Positions 32,638 through 43,292 of a stretch of DNA of 64,000 nucleotides are shown here, one piece after another. The position numbers and the translations under genes were made by a program. The stretch's first letter is position 1; the number at the start of each line of letters is the position of its first letter. Source of the DNA: AR5 sp041499965 (GTDB taxonomy: Bacteria; Methylomirabilota; Methylomirabilia; Rokubacteriales; CSP1-6); contig JBGQLG010000002.1 of the NCBI GenBank assembly GCA_041499965.1, positions 1-64,000 on the forward strand, read 5' to 3'. The notes beneath the pieces are model-generated. The model saw nothing but the letters and a program-made list of their open reading frames with translations, was not told the origin of the DNA and ran no database searches.

Positions 32638-34515
32638 ATGAGCCTCGACGACAAGCTGGGGCGGCTGCCCGACCGGCCGGGCGTCTATCTCTATCGCGAC
32701 GCCAAGGCCCAGGTGATCTACGTCGGCAAGGCGGCGTCGTTGCGCAGCCGCGTGCGCTCGTACTTCCAGGAGGGGCGCCCGCACGATCCCAAGACCGACG
32801 CCCTCGTGCGCCAGATCGCCGACCTGGACTACGTCGTCACCGACAACGAGCTGGAAGCGCTGATGCTGGAGGCGAACCTGGTGCGCAAGCACCGGCCGCG
32901 CTACAACATCATCCTCCGCGACGACAAGCACTACCCGTTCCTCAAGCTGACCACCAGCGAGGAGTTCCCGCGCCTGCTGGTGGCCCGGCGGGTGCAGAGC
33001 GACGGCGACACCTACTACGGGCCGTTCTACCCGGCCACCGCCATGCGGGAGACGCTGCGGCTGACCCGCCAGCTCTTTCCGCTGCGCACCTGCGCCATCA
33101 CGATCGACGGCCGGCTGGAGCGGCCGTGCATCCAGTACGCGATCCGCCGGTGCAATGCGCCGTGCACCGGCTGGGAGACGCGCGAGGGCTACGCGGGGAC
33201 GGTGCGCGACGTCCAGCGCTTCCTGGAGGGCCGCGACGACGAGCTGCTGCGCCGGCTCACCGAGGAGATGGAGGCGGCGGCGGGCGAGGAGAAGTTCGAG
33301 CGGGCCGCCGTGCTGCGCGACCAGATCCAGTCGCTGAAGAAGGTCCAGGAGCGGCAGAAGATCATCTCGACGGAGGAGGTCGACCAGGACATCCTGGGCG
33401 TCGTGCGCCAGGGGCCGGACGCCTGCGTCGAGCTGTTCTTCGTGCGCAAGGGCCGGCTGGTCGGGCAGGAGGCGTTCTTCTTCGACAAGGTCTCCGGCTG
33501 GACCGACGGCGAGGTGCTGTCGGCCTTCGTGAGCCAGTTCTACCGCAAGGCGGTGATCCCGGCGCCCGAGATCCTCCTGTCCGAGGAGATCCCCGACGCC
33601 ACGCTGATCACCGACTGGCTCTCGAACCTGGCCGGCCGCCGCGTCCAGCTGACCACGCCCCAGCGCGGGGCCCGGCGCGAGTTCGTGGCCATGGCCGAGG
33701 CCAACGCCGCTCTTGCCCTGCAGAACCACCTGCTGTCGCGCGACGACCGGCAGCAGTACGTGCTGGAAGAGCTGCAGCGCAGCCTCAACCTGCCGGGGGC
33801 GCCCAACCGCATCGAGGGCTACGACATCTCCAACATCCAGGGCACCGAGCAGGTCGGCTCGATGGTGGTGTGGGAGAACGGTGGGATGAAGAAGGACGAC
33901 TACAAGCGCTTCCGCATCCGCACGGTGGCCGGCGCCGACGACTTCGGCTCGCTGCGCGAGGTGCTGAGCCGTCGCTTCGGCCGCGCGCTGGAGCAGGGCA
34001 GTGTGCTGCCGGACCTGGTGCTGATCGACGGTGGGCGCGGCCAGCTCAACGTGGGGCTCTCCGTCCTGCAGGAGCTGGGGCTCGACTGGATCCCGGTCGT
34101 CTCGCTGGCCAAGCAGCACGAGGAGGTGTACGTGGGCGAGAGCGCGCAGCCGCTGGCGCTCGATCCGACCTCCCCGGCGCTGCACGTGCTGCAGAAGGTC
34201 CGCGACGAGGCGCACCGCTTCGCGATCACCTACCACAAGAAGCTGCGCGGCCGGCGGACGATCCAGTCGGTCCTCGATGGGATCCCCGGGGTAGGACCAA
34301 CGATCCGGACCAGCCTGCTCAAGACCCTGGGCTCGGCCCGGCGCGTGCGCGAGGCGTCGGTCGCCGACCTGGCCGCGGTGCCCAAGGTGACCCCCAAGCT
34401 GGCCCAGAAGATCCACGCGTATTTCCATCCAGCCGAGGCGCCGATCGCCGATACTGACGCGGGTCGCGGGGAACTCGGCGCCGACCGGGAACCGGCCCGC
34501 GAGCTTGGTGGTTAG
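32638..34515 (+). CDS. uvrC: excinuclease ABC subunit C
   Basis: This 625-residue nuclease makes both incisions in nucleotide excision repair. The N-terminal GIY-YIG domain has GVYLYRDAKAQVIYVGKA. The Cys-containing segment PCIQYAIRRCNAPC follows, and a UVR motif (KFERAAVLRDQIQSLKKV) lies near residue 220. The C-terminal RNase H-like domain has EGYDISNIQG and LVLIDGGRGQLN. Tandem helix-hairpin-helix motifs (IPGVGPTIRTSLL) follow, and the last 25 residues are acidic and variable. No Shine-Dalgarno sequence is clear before the ATG. The order uvrB-uvrC with the ATL protein elsewhere gives a complete incision step except UvrA. Confidence 0.97.
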   Translation: MSLDDKLGRLPDRPGVYLYRDAKAQVIYVGKAASLRSRVRSYFQEGRPHDPKTDALVRQIADLDYVVTDNELEALMLEANLVRKHRPRYNIILRDDKHYPFLKLTTSEEFPRLLVARRVQSDGDTYYGPFYPATAMRETLRLTRQLFPLRTCAITIDGRLERPCIQYAIRRCNAPCTGWETREGYAGTVRDVQRFLEGRDDELLRRLTEEMEAAAGEEKFERAAVLRDQIQSLKKVQERQKIISTEEVDQDILGVVRQGPDACVELFFVRKGRLVGQEAFFFDKVSGWTDGEVLSAFVSQFYRKAVIPAPEILLSEEIPDATLITDWLSNLAGRRVQLTTPQRGARREFVAMAEANAALALQNHLLSRDDRQQYVLEELQRSLNLPGAPNRIEGYDISNIQGTEQVGSMVVWENGGMKKDDYKRFRIRTVAGADDFGSLREVLSRRFGRALEQGSVLPDLVLIDGGRGQLNVGLSVLQELGLDWIPVVSLAKQHEEVYVGESAQPLALDPTSPALHVLQKVRDEAHRFAITYHKKLRGRRTIQSVLDGIPGVGPTIRTSLLKTLGSARRVREASVADLAAVPKVTPKLAQKIHAYFHPAEAPIADTDAGRGELGADREPARELGG

Positions 34516-34574
34516 CCGACAGAGCGTCGCTGTGGCTAGCTGTTCACTCTAGGCGCAAGGGGAGAGGCACCTCA

Positions 34575-34826
34575 ATGAAGAAGGCAATCGTGGCGATGGC
34601 AGTGGCGGTGAGCATGGCGGTCAGCGGCGGGGTGGCGATGGCCAGCTCCTGCCCGAAGATCATCAAGGAGGGCCGCGACACGGCCGCCAAGATGAAGGCC
34701 GACGATCCCAAGGTGAAGGCCGCCGTGGCCAAGCTGGACGAGGCCCAGGCACTGCATGAGGGCGGCAAGCACAAGGAGTCGATGGACAAGGCCAACGAGG
34801 CCGTGGCCGACCTGAAGAAGATGTAG
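34575..34826 (+). CDS. small secreted lysine-rich protein
   Basis: This 83-residue protein has a clear signal peptide (MKKAIVAMAVAVSMAVSGGV, cleavage probably after AMA). A mature part of about 60 residues follows, rich in Lys, Ala and Asp and predicted to be two helices (VKAAVAKLDEAQALHEGGKH, SMDKANEAVADLKKM). One Cys lies just after the signal. The pattern resembles half a TPR-like hairpin, but I do not recognise a family. It is flanked by a terminator-like hairpin downstream and probably has its own transcript. Role unknown. Confidence 0.75.
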   Translation: MKKAIVAMAVAVSMAVSGGVAMASSCPKIIKEGRDTAAKMKADDPKVKAAVAKLDEAQALHEGGKHKESMDKANEAVADLKKM

Positions 34827-34837
34827 CATTCGACCGG

Positions 34838-34868
34838 GGCGAGGGTGGTGGGCATTCCCGCCCTCGCC
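34838..34868 (+). terminator. hairpin between the small secreted protein and leuS
   Basis: GGCGAGGG (34838-34845) pairs with CCCTCGCC (34861-34868), enclosing a 15-base loop with GTGGGCATTCCCGC-like inner pairing. The T-rich tail is weak (GCGTTCCTTG). Confidence 0.5.
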
Positions 34869-34875
34869 GCGTTCC

Positions 34876-34904
34876 TTGCCTGTCCCGCCTAAGTCTGGTA
34901 GAAA
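34876..34904 (+). promoter_or_regulatory. candidate leuS promoter
   Basis: TTGCCT (34876-34881) and TAGAAA (34899-34904) are 17 bases apart. Transcription would start near 34911, only about six bases before the ATG, and no Shine-Dalgarno sequence fits. No T-box is visible. Confidence 0.5.
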
Positions 34905-34916
34905 TCAGGCTTAATC

Positions 34917-37498
<2,582 letters not shown>

Positions 37499-37502
<4 letters not shown>

Positions 37503-37996
37503 GGCGAGGCGCCGTCCTGCTGCTGGCCGCGCTGCTGGGAGGGTGCGGCTACACCGTCAACGGCACGCTGCCCTCGCACATCAAGACCGTCGCCGTGCCG
37601 ATCTTCCAGAACCGCACGTCGGAGCCGGCCATCGAGGGGCTCATCACGCGGGCGGTGGTGGAGGCGTTCTCCACCAACGGCCGGCTCAAGGTCGTCAGCC
37701 GGGATCAGGCCGACGCCGTCCTCGACGGGGAGATCACCAGCTACGCCGTCAGCTCGATCGCGTTCAACCGCGACGCCAACGTGGTCCAGTACCGCCTGCT
37801 GGTGACCATCAACCTCCGCATGCGCGACCTGCGCCGGAACACCCTGCTCTTCCAGGAGAACAATATCCGCGAGCAGGCGGACTTCCGCGTGCAGAACGCC
37901 GTGTCGCAGACGATCTCGCGCGAGGAGACTGCCCTGCGCGCTGCCGCGGTGGACATCGGCCGGTCGATCGTGAGCCTGGCCGTCACCCGGTTCTGA
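37499..37996 (+). CDS. lptE: LPS-assembly lipoprotein LptE
   Basis: This 165-residue outer-membrane lipoprotein plugs the LptD barrel and helps insert lipopolysaccharide. The N-terminus has a signal sequence and lipobox LLGGC with Cys16 as the lipidated residue. The LptE-like core follows (HIKTVAVPIFQNRTSEP, DGEITSYAVSSIAFN, VQYRLLVTINLRM, ENNIREQADF). The GTG start overlaps the leuS stop. The leuS-lptE-holA order is the classic proteobacterial arrangement and supports the call. lptD was not found in the window. Confidence 0.9.
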
Positions 37997-38019
37997 GGGG
38001 CGTCCCGGACCCGCATCGC

Positions 38020-39036
38020 GTGGAGTACACCGCCTTCCTCCAGGCCGCCGAGCGCGGCCAGCCGCCCCCGTTCGCGCTGCTGCACGGCTCGGACGGGCAG
38101 TTACTCGACGACGCGCTGGCCCTGGTGCAGGACACGCTGTTCACCGACGCCTCCGAGCGGGCGCTCGGCCGCGAGGTGCTGGAAGGCGACGGCGTCACCA
38201 CCGAGGCGGTCGTGCTCTCGGCCAAGACGCTGCCCTTCATGACGACGCGCCGGCTGGTCGTCGTACGCCGCGCGCAGGCGCTGAACGCCAAGGGCGCCGA
38301 GGCGCTCACCGCCTACGCCCGCGATCCCAATCCCACGACCTGCCTGCTGCTGCTGGCCGACGAAGGCCTCGCCGCCTCGCGAGAGCGGCGCACCGATCAC
38401 TGGCTGCTGGGGGCCTTGCCGCCGGCCGTGCTGGTGGCGCTGCCGCTGCGCAGGGGGCGGGCGTTGGGGGACTGGCTCAGGCAGCGCGCCGCCGCCGAGG
38501 GCCTGACGGTGAGCGACGAGGCCGCGCGGCTGCTCGTGGACTGGGTGGGGGACGACGGGGCCCGGCTGCTCGGCGAGGCGCGCAAGGCGGCGCTGGGCGG
38601 CGGCCCCGAGCACCGCCGCGTCGGCGTGAGCGAGGTGACCGCCGTGGTCGGCGAGCACCGCATGAGCGACGTCTTCGAGCTGACGCGCGCCGTCGAGCGC
38701 CGCGAGCTCGGCCCGGCGCTGCGCACGCTCGACCGCCTGCTCGCCACCGAGGAGCCGATCTTCCTGCTCTCGCTGCTCACGCGCAGCGTCCGCGTCGCGC
38801 TGCAGGTGCGCGACCTCGCCGCCGCCGGCCAGTCGGCCCAGGAGATCGCTCGCTCGGTGCGCCCGGTGCCGCCCCCGGTCGTGGAAGGCATCATGAGCCG
38901 CGTGGCCGGCGCCGCCGGCGCCGCGCTGCCGCGCCAGTACGCGCGCTGTTGCGAGGTCGAGTGGCGCTGCAAGTCGGGCGGCCAGGGACGGGCGGAGCTG
39001 ACGGCGCTCGTCGCCGAGCTGTGCTCGGCGAGGTGA
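38020..39036 (+). CDS. holA: DNA polymerase III subunit delta
   Basis: This 338-residue clamp-loader subunit opens the sliding clamp. It has the HolA pattern: FALLHGSDGQLLDDALALVQ near the N-terminus, KTLPFMTTRRLVVVRRAQAL, an ATPase-like middle domain without a P-loop, and the collar helices (EHRMSDVFELTRAVERRELG). The GTG at 38020 (VEYTAFLQAAERG) is preferred because the frame upstream runs through lptE. It lies downstream of leuS-lptE, an arrangement shared with many Gram-negative bacteria. Its stop overlaps the start of the next gene. Confidence 0.9.
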   Translation: MEYTAFLQAAERGQPPPFALLHGSDGQLLDDALALVQDTLFTDASERALGREVLEGDGVTTEAVVLSAKTLPFMTTRRLVVVRRAQALNAKGAEALTAYARDPNPTTCLLLLADEGLAASRERRTDHWLLGALPPAVLVALPLRRGRALGDWLRQRAAAEGLTVSDEAARLLVDWVGDDGARLLGEARKAALGGGPEHRRVGVSEVTAVVGEHRMSDVFELTRAVERRELGPALRTLDRLLATEEPIFLLSLLTRSVRVALQVRDLAAAGQSAQEIARSVRPVPPPVVEGIMSRVAGAAGAALPRQYARCCEVEWRCKSGGQGRAELTALVAELCSAR

Positions 39037-40382
39037 TCCGCCTCGCGCGTCTGGCCCTCGCCCTGGCCCTCGTCCTCTTCGCCGGCCCCGCCGTCGCCCA
39101 GCCCTGCCCGGACTGCCTGCAGGCGGGCGCGGCGCGCGTCGACCTCGCCGTGCCGGCGGGCACGCCGCTGGCCGGGTACGGCAGCACCGCCCGCCGCCTG
39201 CTCGTTCCTGACGTGCTGGGCCGCCATGCCCACGCCTTCTGGTTCAAGCCCGCCGAGGGTGCGCGGGACGCGCTCGCCGCGCGGGCCCTGGTGCTCGAGT
39301 CCGGCGAGCAGCGCGTGGCGTGGGTGGCCATCGATCTGCTGGCCGTCGATCGCGCCTTCACCGCCGACGTCGAGCGCCAGCTGGCGGCCGCCGGCGTGCG
39401 GCCGCTGACGCTGCTCCTCTCGGCGTCGCACACGCACTCCGGTCCCGGCGCGTTCGTCGACTCCGCGCTGCTCGGCTGGCTCGCCGTGGACCGGCTGGAC
39501 GTCGGGGTGCGCGGATCGCTCGTCGAGGCCGTGGTGGCCGCCGTTCGCCAGGCCGACGGCGCGCGGCGCCCGGCCCGGATCGCCGTGGGCAGTGTCGCGG
39601 TCCCGGCGATGGCGACCAGCCGCCTGGGTCGCGCCCTCGATTCCGAGATGCTCGTCGTGAAGCTGACGGATGGTGCCGGCCGGCCACTCGGCCTGGTGTG
39701 GAACTATGCGATTCACGGCACCGCGCTGGGGCCACGCAACCTGCGCCTCTCCGCCGACCTGATGGGCGAGGCGTCCCGTCGCCTGGAGCAGGCGCTGGGG
39801 GTGCCGGCGCTGTTCGTCAACGGGGCCGTCGGGGACGTGAGCCCGGCCCGGCACGGCGAGCGTGCCGTGGTCGATCTGGGCGCCGAGCTGGCGTCGGCGG
39901 CACGAGCTGGCTGGGCGCAGGCCAAGCCGGTGACGCGTGCCGCGCTGGCGGTGGGCCGGCGAACGGTGACGCTGCCGAGGCCCTGGCTGTCGGCGCACAA
40001 CTGCCTGCGAGGCTGGCTCCCGCGCGCCGTCGCGCTGCCCCTCGGGTCCGTCTTCGCGCACGACACCACGCTGACCGCGGTCACCGTGGGCGACGTCGGC
40101 TGGGTCACGATTCCCGGCGAGCTGCAGACGAGCCTGGGGCGGGGGATCAAGGACGCGGCGGCGGCCGCGGGGCTGCGTCGCGTCCTGGTCGCCGGGCTGT
40201 CCAACGACTACCTCGGGTACTTCACGACGGCAGCCGACTACGATCCGCCGAGCTACGTCAGCTGCGCGAGCCTCTACGGCCCCAGGACGGGCGGATGCCT
40301 GGCCGATACCGCGGCCGGTCTGCTCGGATCCGTGGTCCGCGGCGAGGCCCCGACGACGGCCCCGGCCGCCTGCGACCGATGA
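39033..40382 (+). CDS. secreted neutral/alkaline ceramidase-like protein
   Basis: This 449-residue protein has a signal peptide (ALALALVLFAGPAVAQ). A domain resembling the N-terminal catalytic domain of neutral/alkaline non-lysosomal ceramidases follows: ALVLESGEQRVAWVAIDLL, LLSASHTHSGPGAF with the metal-ligand His residues, NYAIHGTALGP, FVNGAVGDVSPAR and VTIPGELQTSLG. It is shorter than full ceramidases and lacks the C-terminal Ig-like domain. Substrate is therefore uncertain; acyl-amide hydrolysis in the periplasm or outside is a guess. GTG 39033 overlaps the holA stop; GTG 39021 is an alternative. Confidence 0.8.
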   Translation: MIRLARLALALALVLFAGPAVAQPCPDCLQAGAARVDLAVPAGTPLAGYGSTARRLLVPDVLGRHAHAFWFKPAEGARDALAARALVLESGEQRVAWVAIDLLAVDRAFTADVERQLAAAGVRPLTLLLSASHTHSGPGAFVDSALLGWLAVDRLDVGVRGSLVEAVVAAVRQADGARRPARIAVGSVAVPAMATSRLGRALDSEMLVVKLTDGAGRPLGLVWNYAIHGTALGPRNLRLSADLMGEASRRLEQALGVPALFVNGAVGDVSPARHGERAVVDLGAELASAARAGWAQAKPVTRAALAVGRRTVTLPRPWLSAHNCLRGWLPRAVALPLGSVFAHDTTLTAVTVGDVGWVTIPGELQTSLGRGIKDAAAAAGLRRVLVAGLSNDYLGYFTTAADYDPPSYVSCASLYGPRTGGCLADTAAGLLGSVVRGEAPTTAPAACDR

Positions 40383-40403
40383 CCAGCGGGCTTCGGGACG
40401 GCG

Positions 40404-40655
40404 CTAGCGCGCGGCGGCGAGACGGCGGGCGAGGGCGGACTTCTTGCGGGCGGCGGTGTTGCGGTGGATGACACCCTTGCTGACGGCCTTGTCGAGGGAG
40501 CGGATCGCTGCCTCGATGCTGGGGCGCTGCTCCGGCCCCTCGACCGTGCGTGCGACCTTGACCGCCGTGCGCACCTGCGAGCGTACCGCCCGGTTGCGCA
40601 GGCGCCGCCGCTCGTTCTGGCGTATCCGCTTCTTGGCCGACTTCGTGTTTGCCAC
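40404..40655 (-). CDS. rpsT: 30S ribosomal protein S20
   Basis: This 83-residue, highly basic protein has the full S20 pattern: ANTKSAKKRIRQNERRRLRN at the N-terminus, SLDKAVSKGVIHRNTAARKK and LARRLAAA at the end. S20 binds 16S rRNA early in 30S assembly. The start is GTG at 40655, preceded by GAGGAGGAG. GTG/TTG starts in rpsT are known to lower its translation and allow self-control, which may apply here. It is divergent from murJ, as in many Gram-negative genomes. Confidence 0.97.
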   Translation of the reverse strand: MANTKSAKKRIRQNERRRLRNRAVRSQVRTAVKVARTVEGPEQRPSIEAAIRSLDKAVSKGVIHRNTAARKKSALARRLAAAR

Positions 40656-40729
40656 TCGGTGACTCCTCCTCGTGCGTCGTGGACGCCCACCCGGGCCCGC
40701 GATGGGCGCGCGACAGGCCGTCGTGCATC

Positions 40730-42325
40730 ATGCCCGAGCGGCCGCGGATTATCAAGGTGAGCTCTTCGGAGCGGCAGGTCGTCGGGGCGCTGGGCTCGAT
40801 CGGCGCCGCCACCCTGGCCAGCCGGGTGCTGGGCTTCGGGCGCGACATGATCGTGGCGCTGGCCTTCGGGGCGGGGCCCGTGACCGACGCGTTCTTCGTG
40901 GCCTTCCGTATCCCCAACATCCTGCGGCGGCTGCTGGCCGAGGGCGCGCTGTCCACCGCCGTCATCCCGGTCTTCACCGAGTACGCGGTGACGCGCTCGC
41001 GCGACGATCTGGTCCGGATGCTGCGGGCGGTACTGGCCGCCTCGCTGCTGGTGCTGAGCGCCGTCACCGTGGTGGGCGTCGTGGCCGCGCCGTGGATCGT
41101 CACGGTGATCGCCCCCGGCTTCGCCGACGACCCCGGACAGCGCGTACTGGCGGTGCAACTCACGCGGGTCATGTTCCCGTACCTGGTCCTCGTCGGCCTG
41201 GCCGCGTTCGCGATGGGTGTGCTCAACTCCCAGGGGCGCTTCTTCGTGGCGGCGCTCGGCCCGGCGATCCTCAACGTGGGAATGATCGTCACGGTGCTGG
41301 CGCTCGTGCACCACGTCGACCCGCCGGTCCTCGCGCTGGCCGTCGGGGTGCTGGTGGGCGGCGTCGGCCAGCTGCTGGTCCAGCTCCCGAGCCTGCGCGC
41401 CGTCGACCTGCTCGTCACGCCGTCCGGTGAGCTGGGCCACCCGGCGCTCGGCCGGGTGGCGCGGCTGCTGCTGCCGGCGGTGTTCGGCCTGGCCGCCGTG
41501 CAGGTGATGGTCTTCGTCAACACGCTGCTGGCCTCGCTCCTGCCGTCCGGCTCCATCTCGTTCCTGTACTACGCCGACCGCGTGATGGAGTTTCCGCTCG
41601 GTGTGTTCGGCATCGCGCTGGCGTCCGCGTCACTGCCCGCGATGGCCCGCCAGGCGGCCGCGGGCGACGTGCGCGCCGTCGCCGGCACCGTCAACTTCGC
41701 CCTGCGGCTGGCCAGCTACATCTCGATCCCGGCCATGGTGGGCCTGGTGGTCCTGAGCACGCCGATCACGCGGCTGCTCTTCGAGCGCGGCCGCTTCGGC
41801 CCCGGCGACACGACCGCGACGGCCGCCGCGCTCGTCTGGTACGCCGTGGGTCTCGTCGGCTTCGCGGGCGCCCGCATCGCCGCCCAGTCGTTCTACGCGG
41901 TGGCCGAGCCGGGGACGGCGGTCAAGCTCGGCATCCTGGCCATCGTGGCGAACCTGATCGCCGCCGTCGTGCTGATGGGGCCGATGGGGCACAGCGGCCT
42001 GGCCGCGGCGTCCTCGTTCGGCGCCTACGTGAATCTCGGAGGGCTCCTGTGGGCGGCGCGTCGCCGTTTCGGCCCACTGGGCGGCCGCGCGCTGCTGCGG
42101 TCGGTCACGCGGACCACGATCGCCTCGGTTCCGCTGCTGCTGTGGTGCCTGGCGGCGCTGCGCCTGGCCGAGCGGTTGCCGCTGCACGCGACGGGGCGGC
42201 TCGCCGGCTGGCTGACCGTCACCGTCGGCGTCGGCGCCGCCGTGTTTGTGATGGCGAGCGTGCTGCTGCGCTCGCCCGAACGGCTGGCGCTGTGGGGGAT
42301 GTTGCCGTCGCGCCGCCGACGTTGA
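40730..42325 (+). CDS. murJ: lipid II flippase MurJ
   Basis: This 531-residue membrane protein with about 14 helices moves lipid II across the inner membrane for peptidoglycan synthesis. MurJ/MviN motifs are clear: LASRVLGFGRDMIVALAFGA, FFVAFRIPNILRRLLAEGAL, SFLYYADRVMEFPLGVFGIA and a later GARIAAQSFYAVAEPGTAVK. The frame extends back to 40649, but the ATG at 40730 leaves a proper gap from the divergent rpsT. Its last codons overlap the promoter of xerD. Confidence 0.93.
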   Translation: MPERPRIIKVSSSERQVVGALGSIGAATLASRVLGFGRDMIVALAFGAGPVTDAFFVAFRIPNILRRLLAEGALSTAVIPVFTEYAVTRSRDDLVRMLRAVLAASLLVLSAVTVVGVVAAPWIVTVIAPGFADDPGQRVLAVQLTRVMFPYLVLVGLAAFAMGVLNSQGRFFVAALGPAILNVGMIVTVLALVHHVDPPVLALAVGVLVGGVGQLLVQLPSLRAVDLLVTPSGELGHPALGRVARLLLPAVFGLAAVQVMVFVNTLLASLLPSGSISFLYYADRVMEFPLGVFGIALASASLPAMARQAAAGDVRAVAGTVNFALRLASYISIPAMVGLVVLSTPITRLLFERGRFGPGDTTATAAALVWYAVGLVGFAGARIAAQSFYAVAEPGTAVKLGILAIVANLIAAVVLMGPMGHSGLAAASSFGAYVNLGGLLWAARRRFGPLGGRALLRSVTRTTIASVPLLLWCLAALRLAERLPLHATGRLAGWLTVTVGVGAAVFVMASVLLRSPERLALWGMLPSRRRR

Positions 42326-42331
42326 TATAAT
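42302..42331 (+). promoter_or_regulatory. candidate xerD promoter with consensus -10
   Basis: TTGCCG (42302-42307) and a perfect TATAAT (42326-42331) are 18 bases apart, overlapping the murJ stop. The start near 42338 gives a leader of about 70 bases. Confidence 0.6.
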
Positions 42332-42407
42332 CCGCCGTGCACTCCAGGCATCCCGCGCGGTCCGACGTTCGGCCGCGGGTCTCGTCCCCGGAGACCCGGC
42401 GCCCCTG

Positions 42408-43292
42408 ATGCAGGCGGTCGCCGAGTATCTCGGGGCCCTCCAGAGCGAACAGGGAGCGTCCCGAAATACGCTGGCGGCCTATCGACGCGACCTCGACGAC
42501 TTCGCGCGATTCCTGAGCGCCAGACGCCGCGCTCCGGGCGCCGTCTCCCCGGACGACGTCGTGACCTGGATCGAAGCGCTGCGCGCCCGCGGGCTGGCCC
42601 CGGCGAGCGTGGCGCGCCGGCTCTCGGCGGTGCGCGGCTTCTATCGCCACTTGGTGCGCGAGGACGTCGTCCGCCGCGATCCCACCGAGCATCTCGATCG
42701 ACCCCGGGCGACCCGGCCGCTGCCGCGCGCCCTGTCGCGCGAGTCGGCCACCCGCCTGGTGGAGGCGCCCGACACGCGGCGCCCCGCCGGGCTGCGCGAC
42801 CGCGCGGCGCTGGAGCTGCTCTACGCCACCGGCATGCGTGCGTCCGAGTGTCTGGGTCTGCGGCTGGAGGACCTGAATGCCTCGGCCGGGTACGTGATCT
42901 GCACCGGCAAGGGTTCCAAGCAACGCCTGGTGCCGGTGGGCGCCGAGGCGCTGACCTGGGTGCGCCGCTACCTGCGCGACGTGCGCCCGGGTCACACGCG
43001 TCGTCGTGACAGCGGGCGCCTGTTCGTCAATCCGCGCGGCGGGCCCCTCTCGCGGCAGTCATTGTGGACGCTCGTCCGGCGGGCCGCCGCCGCCGCCGGC
43101 CTCACCCGCCGGGTGTCGCCGCACGTGCTGCGCCACTCCTTCGCCAGCCACCTGCTCGAGGGCGGCGCGGACCTGCGCTCGGTGCAGGCGATGCTCGGCC
43201 ACGCGGACATCTCGACGACGCAGATCTACACGCACTTGCCGACCGCGGCCCTGCAACGGATGTATCGCGACTTTCACCCCAGGGCGCGCTAG
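42408..43292 (+). CDS. xerD: tyrosine recombinase XerC/XerD
   Basis: This 294-residue recombinase resolves chromosome dimers at dif. It has an N-terminal SAM-like core-binding domain (YLGALQSEQGASRNTLAAYR) and a catalytic domain with the full set of residues: Arg144 (TGMRASE), Lys171 (GKGSKQR), His239-x2-Arg242 (HVLRHSFA), His265 (LGHADIS) and nucleophile Tyr274 (QIYTHL). Length and chromosomal neighbours (murJ, no phage genes) favour a housekeeping Xer. I cannot tell XerC from XerD with certainty. The stop overlaps the GTG of the next gene by one base. Confidence 0.92.
   Translation: MQAVAEYLGALQSEQGASRNTLAAYRRDLDDFARFLSARRRAPGAVSPDDVVTWIEALRARGLAPASVARRLSAVRGFYRHLVREDVVRRDPTEHLDRPRATRPLPRALSRESATRLVEAPDTRRPAGLRDRAALELLYATGMRASECLGLRLEDLNASAGYVICTGKGSKQRLVPVGAEALTWVRRYLRDVRPGHTRRRDSGRLFVNPRGGPLSRQSLWTLVRRAAAAAGLTRRVSPHVLRHSFASHLLEGGADLRSVQAMLGHADISTTQIYTHLPTAALQRMYRDFHPRAR

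Noticed and set aside
42408..43292. Integrase of a mobile element or integron
   Set aside because: The gene is a standard-length Xer recombinase between murJ and a tRNA nucleotidyltransferase-family gene, without attachment-site repeats, cassettes or phage genes nearby.
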